Positions 11,575 to 21,503 of a stretch of DNA of 64,000 nucleotides are shown piece after piece. This DNA comes from Iris pallida (lineage: Eukaryota; Streptophyta; Magnoliopsida; Asparagales; Iridaceae). Numbering within the stretch: the first letter of the stretch is position 1; every line of letters starts with the position of its first letter. The stretch spans positions 18,039,053 through 18,103,052 of the forward strand of contig JANAVB010002199.1 in assembly GCA_029216955.1 (NCBI GenBank), in the 5' to 3' direction. The notes under the pieces were generated by a model, which saw only the letters and a program-made list of their open reading frames with translations, searched no databases and was not told the origin of the DNA. The position numbers and the translations under genes were made by a program.

Positions 11575-13517
11575 CGATGGCGACTCTGCTGGGGACTAAC
11601 TTCTCCACGGCTGAGGAGTTGGTGACGCAATCGGATGCAGCCAAACTTGGCTCCACACAACAGAAGATGGTCGTCCGCTTCGACCAACAGGCGTTCGAAG
11701 AGATGCTCTCTGAAGGCAGCGCTGGCCCGGTCCAGAAGCGCACCCGCACCGCGAAGGCTCGCAAAGAGTAGAGGCCAAAATCATTTGCTCCTCCTCAAGC
11801 CCTCGATGGGATACCCTCTGTTGCTCAAGATGACGAGAAGGACTCTCCTGCGGCCCTACTTCAGACCGTAGACAACTCTGTTGTCCCCAAGTCCGGCAGA
11901 AGAAAATACTATGATGCTGGACTTGCAGGGGCAAAGAGGAACTCTGCGCGATCCGAGCCGCATAAGGGTATTAGCCGCAGGAAGAAAGCCCATGCGGCTA
12001 CATCCGCCAACCGCATGAAGAAAACTCATGCGGCCATATCTATCAGCCGCATAACTTATACGGCTACAGTTGTCAACCGCATGGATGAGACTCATGCGGC
12101 TATCAAAGTCAATCGTTTACAGAAAACCCATGCGGCCACAGATGCCAACCGCATGCGGCCAGCCTGCACGGTCATGACTCCTAGCCGCACAAGAACTCAT
12201 TCGACGGCAGAAGACAACCGCATGCAGACAACCTGCATGGTTTCCAATCCCAGCCGCATAGCATCCGCTCCATGCTCCTCTCGATCAGTTTTCGACCGTC
12301 TCTCGTACGGTCCGAACCCTGATGATTCTCTGGATGATAAGCCAGACTCTGTGGTATTCAACTTGGACTCTTCTTATTATGCACCCACAAGTGCTAAGAA
12401 GAAGAAGTCTAGGGCAGCGCGGGCTCATCAAGCCCAGACAGCTGCCCCAACCTCCGACTATCGGGGCGTCCCGCTGATTATCACGCGGGCCTCTGATGGG
12501 AAGTTGTATAGGACCGCTCGAGTCCAGTCCCCAGCGACAAACGGACAAAGTGGTTCCTCTGACCTGCGTGAGACTATCCTCCACAAACGCAAGGAAAGAG
12601 AAGGGGCCTCGGCGTGCAAAGAATCCTCACATGAACGTCACTGCACCCAGATTATCGTCAACTGCTGCTGCAACAACACGGCAGTGACGGAGGACCAGCC
12701 GTCCGTCCTCCAAAGATTACAGCATCCGAGTTCGGAGGATGAGGCACCTCATGTTGTCTCCTGCAATTCCGTACAGAAAGTCCCCGCCGAGGGGAGAGGA
12801 AAGAAGACAAGCATCTCCAGTCAAAAAATATCAACCACTACAGCTAAGAAATTGTCGGCTAAACGGTTGTCCTCCACCGGAGTATTTCAACACACCCGTT
12901 CGAAGATAAAATCTGCTGCAACGGGGGATTCATCGTCCACATCGCTGGAGGTCGTAGGAACTGGGGGTAGTACTCCTCCGAACGTCCACAACAATCCGAT
13001 GTTTCAAGGAGACGAGCCCGGAGAAACGACCCTCCCGTCAGGTGCAACAAATGCTGATGTTCCCGAGGACATCCATGACTCTCAAGACGAAGCAAGCTCT
13101 GAGGCTGGGGGTACTGTTCCCTCCGAGTCCGAACCCGAAGAGAACATTCCCACCTACCCCGATGATTTCTCAATGCATGGGTACGATTCGGAGGGCACAT
13201 CCTCCACCGTTCCTCCCGTCGCTCCTCATGTAAGGACGGTATTCATGACGGACAGCAATCAAAGTGGTTCCAGTGATCGCCAACGCATCGACACTTTGGA
13301 GGCCATACTGCACGCCTTGGTCAAGTCTGTAGACGAGATCAAAGCGGCTCTTCCTACTCTGCAGGGGGTGATACCTGGCCAAACAAGCGCGGGTCCCGCA
13401 AACAATATAGATTCAAATTCAGCGGCACCGAACCCGGGCAATAATCATCCCGAAGTAGCGGCTTCTACTGCGACAGATGAGACCCGAGAAGTAAGGAGAG
13501 AAGTTCAAGAGCTCTGA
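11565..13517 (+). pseudogene. N-terminal extension of the Tat polyprotein (frame broken by TAG and TGA)
   Basis: From the ATG at 11565, which straddles the LTR end, one frame runs to the Gag ORF without shifting. It is interrupted by TAG at 11769-11771 and closed by TGA at 13515-13517. The product is low-complexity and Ser/Thr/Pro-rich with no domain I recognise. Between about 11950 and 12260 it contains repeated HAA and NRM tripeptides, encoded by inverted and direct copies of the ATGCGGCT motif that also fills the LTRs. The last codons before the TGA run straight into the start of Gag (after TGA comes GCC ATG). The extension is therefore probably the N-terminal part of Gag. Both stops are one C-to-T change from CAG or CGA. 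Confidence 0.65.
11578..11595 (+). other. Primer-binding site
   Basis: TGGCGACTCTGCTGGGGA lies three bases after the 5' LTR. The leading TGG pairs with the tRNA 3' CCA. TGGCGACTC fits the 3' end of plant tRNA-Arg, the primer reported for Ogre/Tat relatives, but I could not check the full match. Confidence 0.75.
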
Positions 13518-13520
13518 GCC

Positions 13521-16500
13521 ATGTTCCACGCCCGAGAAAACTCTCAAGACTTCAGAATAAGGCAACCATATCCTGCTGAATGGAGGAATGTTCCATTCCC
13601 ACCAAGATATAAGCCGTTCAATATCAACCCCTATGATGGCAAGACCTCAACAAGTCGGTACATCACTTACTTCGAGGTCACCACTGACCATCTGCCTCAT
13701 GATGACGCTATCCTCACGCGGTTATTCATCGGAGCATTGGAAGGAGTCGCCTTCGACTGGTACCGCAACCTACCGGACAATTGCATCCACTCCTTCGCTG
13801 GCTTCAAACGCTTATTCTTGGAGAGGTTCTACGAGGTAGGCCAGGACGTCACAATGTCTACCCTCATAGACGTCGTCCAAGAAGAGAAAGAGCTGACGAG
13901 GAATTATATCGAGCGATTTCGTCAAACCGCAATGAAGTTACCATCCGGCAATCTGGATTCTTCCTTGATTGAAATCTGCCAAAAGAGACTGCTCCCAACA
14001 ATTAGTCTCTGGATGGATGAAAGTCAATTCAAGGAGTGGAAGGCTTTTATCATCAGTGCTACAAGTGCCGAGGAACGATTAAGGAAGGCTCGCCAACTGG
14101 GGTTGCATATCTCGGATGGAGAGAACAAGGGCAAGCGTCCCAGCACCAACACCGACAATGGGGGTAGCCCCTCCAACAATCGGGACAACAGAGGCAAGCA
14201 GGCTATGGTGGCCGACGCGGCCCAGAAGCCCGAGTCACAACCGGCAGACAAACAATGGCCTCAGATCACTTACTCTTTCGAAGACGGCCACGTCAAGCCT
14301 ATCTTGGACATGCTCATACAAGGAGATAGAATCCAGCTCCCTCCACCAAGACGGGAGCCTCGGCCGGCTGACTTGGAGAACCCAAAGTTCTGCCATTACC
14401 ACCGCTACGTCCACCATGCTACACACGACTGCTACCAACTGAAACGGTACATCCAAAATCTCATCGATTCGAACGCTCTAGCCATCGATTTCGAGGAGGT
14501 AACCGTAGCAGCCAACATGGTATCCGTACAATTCGGCAGCTTCCCTCTAACAGAGACTCAAGACGGTGTTATACCCATCCCTCTGGCAATAATAGAAATT
14601 GCAAATCTTCCGCCCGCTCGAGACCAAGCTGCCGGTCTAGTACCTCTCACTACATCGCGAGGAGAAATTATGTGGATCCATCCGGACCTGGTTCACGAGG
14701 TGACCCAGTCCACAACGCCTCTCATTCACAAGAAGAGAAGTAGAAAATTCAGATCATGCCGCACCGCCTCGGCAGATGAAGAAGAAGTCGCGGCCGTTGT
14801 TACTCGATCTGGAGCACAATCTCAGCCCGTGGCTGAGAACTCAACTGATGATCATCCGCCCACTACCACTGATGCTCCGGGACCGGCTCAGCCTTCGATG
14901 ACCGACAAGCCTAGGCCGAAGGAGACTCGCTTCGACAAATCCCTCCGAAAGGAGACACCTCAGGGGCTGGAGAGGCCCTACAACTTCGACATCTTGGCAC
15001 AATTGGCCAATACACCGGCCAAATTGTCCTTATATGAACTCCTAAGGCTCTCAAAGGATGTCCGCGCGGCCTTGAGCGATTCACTCCAAAATACCGACGC
15101 ATACTTAGCTCAGGCCAACCTCACGGGAGACAATCAGCCCGCAAATCTCCAAGACAGCGCGTGTACGGGAGCGATGCCCAATATCGTCTTCACCCCGCAG
15201 GATATGCTCATCAAAAGCAACCTGCACGATCGCCCGTTATACTATACTGGATACATCGGCGACGTAAAGGTGGATCGGATGCACATTGATCCTGGCTCTT
15301 CCATAAGCATCATCCCGAAGGGTCTGCTACATCATCTCCGCATCCCAATGCATCGCCTGACGCCTACAAGCACCGTCATCAGCGGTTTCAATTCGGGCAG
15401 GAGCTACCCTATTGGGAAGATTCGTCTGAAGTGTCAAATTGGCGACCTCCAATCCGAAGTCACCTGCTACGTCATAGATACAGACACTTCTTACAACATC
15501 CTTTTGGGGCGCCCTTGGATACACGATTATATGATCGTGTCTTCCACGCTACACCAGTGCTTCAAATACGTCGACAAACACGGCTTCGTGAAGACAAAAT
15601 TTGCTGATATCGATCCCTTCAAAGGGGTCGAATCTTACTACTCGGACTCCTGCTTATACGAAAAGTCGAAGAGGCACCTTGATGAAAGAAACGCACAAAC
15701 TCATACCGAAATAGCTACGGGATCAGAAGGACCCCTGACGATCCACCTCCAAGCTCGCAAGCCAGGCAAGTCTGCACCCCTTACCGCCACTCTGCGGAAG
15801 GACGCAATCAGCCTCTCAGCGCAGGAAGAGCAAATGATAATCCGGCTGCCAAGGTCCGGCCAAGTGCCGAGACCCACAACTGAGCCACTGACAATCAGGC
15901 TACCAAGAGTCAGCCAACCACAAGCAGGAAAGCTCAACCCCTCGGATAGGCCCATGACGATACGCCTCCCCAGGAAGGGTCGTCACCCCGATGCGAGGTC
16001 TGACACTTCCAGCGAGCCAGCCACTCCTCGCTCCACATCGAATGCCAAACTGGGGGTCGCCAGTCTGCCAACGACTCTACGCTCTGCTCCATCAACTGGA
16101 CCACTGACGATCAAGCTTCCTAGGTCGTCCTCTCAGTCTTCGTTCACACAGGGGGTAGCCGAAGAGGAACCGGAGCTAGCCAAGTATGTGGCTGCCCACA
16201 CTGATGTCCCCTCCGCTGATGATGTAATCCCCCTGGAAAAGATACCTTACTTCATCAATAAAGGGTTATCTTTGAACTACACCGAGCTCAATAAGCTATG
16301 TACAATGTATGCTATGGAACACGGTATAGGTACTCACCTATACACACAAGTGACAAATGTGTACACCGCGATCCGGCTTACTCCAGTAGAAGACGCTTAC
16401 CGAATAATAAAGGGAGGAGATAATTCGATCATCTTCGGCCGGACGAACAACCCGCATCCCCCCACCATAGAAGAAGCCGACCTCGGGTCAGATACCGGGA

Positions 16501-16880
16501 GACTGTCTCTGTATCTCTATAGCCCTCAATCCAAATATCTCATGCAGAAACAGGGGTATGATCTGGAGACTACGCCAGGATTGAACTATGGCACTGGGCG
16601 ACGATTGTCTTTAAAGCCGCCAGTCCCGGCGGGCAAACCACGGAACTACTATAACAAGACTCGATGCGGGTTAGGGTATGTAACGCCTACTACGACCCCG
16701 GAAAGTTCAGATAAAGAATGCGACTGGCAGTCGCATTCAACCGGATCACCAACTTCTGACTCAGATACCAGCATCGGGGATGTATTCAGACAAGTCATGT
16801 CAGTCAACATGGCGTTCGCCGACGCTTACGAAGAAGACAAAGACATCCCCGAAATCCTCGAGCTAGAGCCATGGGCCTAG
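13521..16880 (+). CDS. Gag-protease polyprotein
   Basis: This 1119-codon ORF begins with a Ty3-type capsid region. YKPFNINPYDGK lies near residue 35, followed by LFIGALEGVAFDWYRNLP and FKRLFLERF. Around residue 290 FCHYHRYVHHATHDCYQLK replaces a canonical CCHC knuckle, as is usual in Tat elements. The aspartic protease begins near residue 588 with the active-site stretch IDPGSSISIIP (Asp-Pro-Gly instead of Asp-Ser/Thr-Gly). It continues to YNILLGRPWIHDY and HQCFKYV. A linker then carries five copies of a TIRLPR-like motif. The ORF ends at TAG (16878-16880), and pol continues in the same frame. Products would package RNA and cleave the polyprotein in the cytoplasmic particle. The ATG at 13521 may not be the native start, because the upstream frame is open up to one TGA. 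Confidence 0.85.
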   Translation: MFHARENSQDFRIRQPYPAEWRNVPFPPRYKPFNINPYDGKTSTSRYITYFEVTTDHLPHDDAILTRLFIGALEGVAFDWYRNLPDNCIHSFAGFKRLFLERFYEVGQDVTMSTLIDVVQEEKELTRNYIERFRQTAMKLPSGNLDSSLIEICQKRLLPTISLWMDESQFKEWKAFIISATSAEERLRKARQLGLHISDGENKGKRPSTNTDNGGSPSNNRDNRGKQAMVADAAQKPESQPADKQWPQITYSFEDGHVKPILDMLIQGDRIQLPPPRREPRPADLENPKFCHYHRYVHHATHDCYQLKRYIQNLIDSNALAIDFEEVTVAANMVSVQFGSFPLTETQDGVIPIPLAIIEIANLPPARDQAAGLVPLTTSRGEIMWIHPDLVHEVTQSTTPLIHKKRSRKFRSCRTASADEEEVAAVVTRSGAQSQPVAENSTDDHPPTTTDAPGPAQPSMTDKPRPKETRFDKSLRKETPQGLERPYNFDILAQLANTPAKLSLYELLRLSKDVRAALSDSLQNTDAYLAQANLTGDNQPANLQDSACTGAMPNIVFTPQDMLIKSNLHDRPLYYTGYIGDVKVDRMHIDPGSSISIIPKGLLHHLRIPMHRLTPTSTVISGFNSGRSYPIGKIRLKCQIGDLQSEVTCYVIDTDTSYNILLGRPWIHDYMIVSSTLHQCFKYVDKHGFVKTKFADIDPFKGVESYYSDSCLYEKSKRHLDERNAQTHTEIATGSEGPLTIHLQARKPGKSAPLTATLRKDAISLSAQEEQMIIRLPRSGQVPRPTTEPLTIRLPRVSQPQAGKLNPSDRPMTIRLPRKGRHPDARSDTSSEPATPRSTSNAKLGVASLPTTLRSAPSTGPLTIKLPRSSSQSSFTQGVAEEEPELAKYVAAHTDVPSADDVIPLEKIPYFINKGLSLNYTELNKLCTMYAMEHGIGTHLYTQVTNVYTAIRLTPVEDAYRIIKGGDNSIIFGRTNNPHPPTIEEADLGSDTGRLSLYLYSPQSKYLMQKQGYDLETTPGLNYGTGRRLSLKPPVPAGKPRNYYNKTRCGLGYVTPTTTPESSDKECDWQSHSTGSPTSDSDTSIGDVFRQVMSVNMAFADAYEEDKDIPEILELEPWA

Positions 16881-18833
16881 CAATTAGACGCACAATGGAA
16901 AAAGCGGTTCGAACTGAGAGAACCCCCTACTGAAGATGAGGTCATACAAGTGGATCTCGGCAGCGAATCTTCTCCAAAACCGATCTTCATCAATAAAAGC
17001 CTCACCGATGAAGAACAGGAGTCGCTGTTAGACCTTGTCAGAGATTACATTGATGTGTTCGCCTGGAGCTATGAAGACATGCCAGGGTTAAATCCTGACA
17101 TCGCTTTCCACAAACTCAACATACGGCCGGATGCAAAGCCAGTCAAGCAGCAACAGCGACGCTTCCGCTCGGGCATCATAGACGCGATCGAAGCCGAGGT
17201 CAACAAACTGATAGCCAGCGGCTTCATTCGTGAAGAGCAACATCCAGACTGGGTCGCCAACATAGTACCCGTCCTCAAGAAGAATGGGAAAATTCGAATC
17301 TGCATCGACTTCCGCAACCTGAACGAGGCGTGCCCCAAAGATGAATTCCCCCTTCCTATCACAGACATCATGATCGACAATACTTGCGGCTTCGAACGCA
17401 TGTCATTCATGGATGGCTTCTCGGGGTACAACCAAATCAAAATGTCTCCTGACGACGAAAAGCATACATCATTCCAAACACCGATTGGCACGTACTGCTA
17501 CACAGTCATGCCCTTCGGTTTAAAGAATGCTGGCGCCACATATCAAAGATCTATGAGCGTCATCTTCAGAGACCACTTACGCAAGACGGTGGAGTGCTAT
17601 GTTGATGATATAGCCGTCAAGAGCCGTAGCAAAGGAGACCATCTGCAGGATCTAAGGACGGTATTCGATCTAATGCGAACGCACAATTTGAAGATGAACC
17701 CTACGAAGTCCTTTCTAGGCGTATCCAGCGGGAAATTCTTAGGCTTCATCATCACTGCCAAGGGTATCCATGTAGATCCCGAAAAAACAAAGGCGATCAT
17801 GGAGATGGCTCCCCCAAGAAATCTCCGCGATCTTAGAGGCCTCCATGGAAGGCTAGCTTACATCAGAAGGTTCATTTTCAACCTCTCCGGGCGATGCCGA
17901 CCATTCACGCACCTCATGAAGAAAGGAGTCTCATTCGTATGGGACGAGGAATGCCAGCGTGCTTTCGACAGCATCAAAAAATATTTGTCAAATCCTCCGA
18001 TCTTAGTAGCCCCAGTCCCTGGAAAACCATTCTTGCTCTATGTACGGGCAATGGAACACTCCCTTGGTGCTTTGTTGGCACAAAACAACGATGCAGGCCA
18101 TGAGCAAGCTATATATTACCTCAGTCGAATGATGATTGGGCCAGAACACCGATACACCGCTGTGGAGAAGGAATGCCTCGCCCTGGTGTTCGCCATTCAA
18201 AAGACGCGGTATTACGTCACAGGGCTAACCATACTTGTGATCTCCCGAGTCAACCCTCTTAGAGTCCTCATGACTAAACCAGGGGCACTCAGCTCTCGCC
18301 TCGCTACATGGGCAATATTGATGTCCCCCTATCATATGATCTTCGTCCCGCAGAAGGCTGTCAAGGGTCAAGCCCTGGCAGACTTCTTGGCAGCCCACCC
18401 AGGATCGGAGTCATCTAGAATATATAAAGAGATCCCAGATGAGGTCGCCGATTCGAATACAGCCACCCACGATAACATATGGCGGATGTTCTTCGATGGC
18501 GCTTCAAGAACCGGACCCAAGGGAAACATCGTCGTTGGGGTCGGAGTGGTATTGATTTCTCCTACTGGGCTGGTGATCAATCGTGCCTACTCCCTCACAG
18601 AACCCTGCTCTAACAATGTGGCCGAGTATAACGCTCTGGTCATTGGTCTCCAACTGGTAAAAGAGCTGGGGGTAGAATACCTTGAAGCGTACGGCGACTC
18701 CCAACTAATCGTCAATCAGATCCGGGGCTCATACGAGGTCCGCCATGAAGACATGATCCCCTATCATCAAATAGCGATTGACATCATCTTATCGTTCGAG
18801 GGGTTCTTCATCGAACACGTTCCCAGACTCTGA
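16881..18833 (+). CDS. Pol: reverse transcriptase, RNase H and archaeal-type RNase H
   Basis: This ORF follows the Gag-protease TAG in the same frame. It has no ATG before the conserved YEDMPGL region, so it should be made as a Gag-Pol readthrough product. RT motifs include VPVLKKNGKIRICIDFRNLN, FMDGFSGYNQI, VMPFGLKNAGATYQ and the catalytic YVDDIAV. The connecting RNase H (LLYVRAMEHSLGALLAQ) lacks the usual catalytic aspartate. A second, archaeal-type RNase H starts near 18480 with FFDGAS, then NNVAEYNALV and GDSQLIVNQIRGSYEV, and keeps recognisable D, E and D residues. TGA at 18831-18833 cuts the frame inside a conserved region (HVPRL before, EADALAGLAA after), so this stop is probably a disabling mutation. 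Confidence 0.88.
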   Translation, partial: QLDAQWKKRFELREPPTEDEVIQVDLGSESSPKPIFINKSLTDEEQESLLDLVRDYIDVFAWSYEDMPGLNPDIAFHKLNIRPDAKPVKQQQRRFRSGIIDAIEAEVNKLIASGFIREEQHPDWVANIVPVLKKNGKIRICIDFRNLNEACPKDEFPLPITDIMIDNTCGFERMSFMDGFSGYNQIKMSPDDEKHTSFQTPIGTYCYTVMPFGLKNAGATYQRSMSVIFRDHLRKTVECYVDDIAVKSRSKGDHLQDLRTVFDLMRTHNLKMNPTKSFLGVSSGKFLGFIITAKGIHVDPEKTKAIMEMAPPRNLRDLRGLHGRLAYIRRFIFNLSGRCRPFTHLMKKGVSFVWDEECQRAFDSIKKYLSNPPILVAPVPGKPFLLYVRAMEHSLGALLAQNNDAGHEQAIYYLSRMMIGPEHRYTAVEKECLALVFAIQKTRYYVTGLTILVISRVNPLRVLMTKPGALSSRLATWAILMSPYHMIFVPQKAVKGQALADFLAAHPGSESSRIYKEIPDEVADSNTATHDNIWRMFFDGASRTGPKGNIVVGVGVVLISPTGLVINRAYSLTEPCSNNVAEYNALVIGLQLVKELGVEYLEAYGDSQLIVNQIRGSYEVRHEDMIPYHQIAIDIILSFEGFFIEHVPRL

Positions 18834-20252
18834 AATATCGAAGCCGATGCCCTAGCCGGTCTTGCCGCTTCCCTTGCAGTTCCAAATTATGATCGCCAAT
18901 CAGTGGATGTAATAGGCCACGAACTGGTCTGTCCTAAGAACAATGTACAATTCGTGGCGAGTTATTCCGCCCAGACGATCGATGATGCCCCAGATTGGAG
19001 ACAACCATTCATCGACTTCGTCGTCTACGACATCCTGCCCGAGAACCCAAAGGAAGCCACCTCCATCAGACGGCGTTCTCTCAGATTCTTCTACGATACA
19101 GAGACGAAGATGCTGTATCGCCGCTCCTATGATGGATTATTACTCCGGTGCCCGTCAAACGCAGAAGCCAAAGAAGCCGTACGAGAAGCTCATGACGGTG
19201 TCTGCGGGGCCCATCAGCCCGGCCCAAAACTACAAGATCGCCTTCGCCGAATGGGCTACTATTGGCCCACGATGGTGGCAGATGCGATAGATTATGCTAG
19301 AAAATACAAAGCTTGCCAAGTCCACGCAGACTTCATCCACCAACCATCCGAATTTTTACATCCGACGATGGCGTCCTGGCCATTCGAAGCATGGGGAATG
19401 GACATCATTGGTCCAATCACCCCACCTTCCTCCCGAGGACATCGCTTCATACTTTCGATCACGGATTACTTCTCCAAATGGGCGGAAGCTGTCCCACTTG
19501 CAGAAGTTAAGACTTCAAACGTGATCAGCTTCCTTAAGCATCACGCCATCTACCGCTTTGGATTGCCCCGAAAGATCATCCATGACAACGGTCCGCAGTT
19601 TGCAAGCCACGCATTCTATCGGTTTTGCGATAAGCACCGTATTCAGAATGTCGCTTCGACACCATACAACCCGGCCGCAAACGGGTTAGCAGAGGCATTC
19701 AACAAAACAATCATCAAACTGCTCAAGAAGTTTGTCTCCTCCAACAAACGCGACTGGAACGAGAAGCTCGGCGAATGCTTATGGGCTTATCGCACCACAA
19801 TCCGAACAGCCACCGGAAATACACCATTCTCCCTAGTATACGGGAGTGAGGCAGTCCTCCCCTTGGAGACCCAGATCCCCTCACTACGTGTCGCCCTCAC
19901 ACATCAATTAACGACAGACGACAACTACCAACGTCGCCTGCAAGAGTTAGAGGCCTTAGATGAAAAGCGCCTCCTAGCTCAGCAAAGGATCGAGCTGTAC
20001 CAAGCACGCATCTCAGGAGCCTTCAACAAGAAGGTCAAAATCAGAACATTCCAGGTAGGCGATCTCGTCTTGGCAGTCCGGAGGCCAATGGTCATGACTC
20101 ACAAGACCGCCGGCAAATTCTAGCCCAAGTGGGAGGGCCCATTTATCATTGAGACGGTATTCTCCAACGGTGCTTACCGCCTCGCAAAGCAAAACGGAGA
20201 CTTGCTCATGCTGCCCATCAACGGCAAGTTCCTGAAGAAATATTATGTCTAA
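18834..20252 (+). pseudogene. Integrase (same frame, broken by TAG)
   Basis: After the TGA the frame resumes with EADALAGLAA and runs to TAA at 20250-20252. It is interrupted by TAG at 20121-20123 inside the conserved KF-PKWEGPF motif. The zinc-binding region has both histidines (EAHDGVCGAHQ), but the first cysteine of the CxxC pair reads Tyr (KYKACQVHADF). The DDE core is present: GMDIIGP, HDNGPQF and NGLAEAFNK. It is followed by a conserved WAYRTTIRTATGNTPF block. The family inserts the cDNA into chromosomes. The stops and the missing cysteine suggest this copy cannot do so unaided. Confidence 0.88.
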
Positions 20253-20274
20253 ACGACATTAGCTACAAAATCTT

Positions 20275-20555
20275 CGAGTCATGTACCCGCTGGTACCACT
20301 GAACTCACATCCACAATATTTTAGATTATCGAGTCATGTACTTGCTGGTACCACTGAACTCACACCCACAACATCTCAGATTATCGAGTCATGTACCGGC
20401 TGGTGCCCCTGAACTCACCCCTATATTTCCTTCAGATTATCGAGTCATGTACTCGCTGGTGCCGCTGGACTCCCACTTTCTCAATATTTTAAATTACCAA
20501 GTTATGTACCCGCTGGTACCTCTGAACTCACATTTCGGTCACTCTTTCAGATAGT
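20275..20555 (+). repeat. Five tandem copies of a ~55-bp unit
   Basis: Just after the pol stop codon, GAGTCATGTACCCGCTGGTA followed by CCACTGAACTCACA recurs at about 20276, 20331, 20386, 20442 and 20498. An ORF across the array gives a VPLNSH peptide repeat, but nothing suggests it is a gene. From 20556 to 21500 looser repeats continue: ATTACCTCTGAGC several times and GGATAATAGGTCCACAAAT several times. I see no coding sequence there. Confidence 0.85.
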
Positions 20556-21503
20556 AAGTCACGTATGATTATACCTCTGAACTTTCTTCCTGGAATAGAT
20601 CCTCCCTCATGATCCAATACCCGCACTCCCAGTGCACAAAAAGGGTAATCGATCCACAAATTTCCGAAAACGGACATGTCCTCATTACCTCTGAGTCGTT
20701 TTCACTTCCACCAAAAACAAACCGCCCCTCACATAGAACTTCCACGTTCTCCTACCTCTGAGTCGTTCTATGTACCCCCTCTTCATTGAGCCCACTCCTG
20801 CCATGTTATCATTACCTCTGAGTGGGAAGGCTCCGTCGAAGAAACCTTCATGCTCGCCATGTCCACATTACCTCTGAGCAAGTATGTCGGTCTCCTTTCG
20901 ACCTATTATCTGTACCCATAACCGGAGTACGACAAGGATAATAGGTCCACAAATGTCCGCTGTTGACCACGAATATCTTCCGTGAAACCTCCCCTGCCAT
21001 GTCCTCATTACTTCTGAGCAGGAAGATTCCACGGTAAAACCCTCATGCTTGCCATGTCCTCATAACCTCTGAGCAAATATGTTGGTTTTCCTCTCACCCT
21101 ATTATCTCTATCCCGAACCAGGGTACACCAAGGATAATAGGTCCACAAATATTCCTTTGCTAAGCTTCTTAGCATAAATCCACCACCCCACCATGCCCCG
21201 GGAGCCCAGCTGCTCTACGGCATTCTTTTTTCCAATACCGAGAACGTCCATGACCACTTTGCCACGGCTGTTCCGGACATCCTGTCCAAACTTGTTATCC
21301 GTACCTAAAACCAAGATACGCCTAGGATAACAGGTCCACAAATAAATCCTCCAGCAAGTCTAATTCCACAGACGCCACAAGTACAAGAAAGAGATGATGA
21401 GTTGAAACATGCTCATTTATTCAAAATTCAACGTACTACTTCATTTGGGATCATATCCCTTACAAAGAAAAGAAGAGAGAAAGCAAAGAAAACAGACAGC
21501 TGA

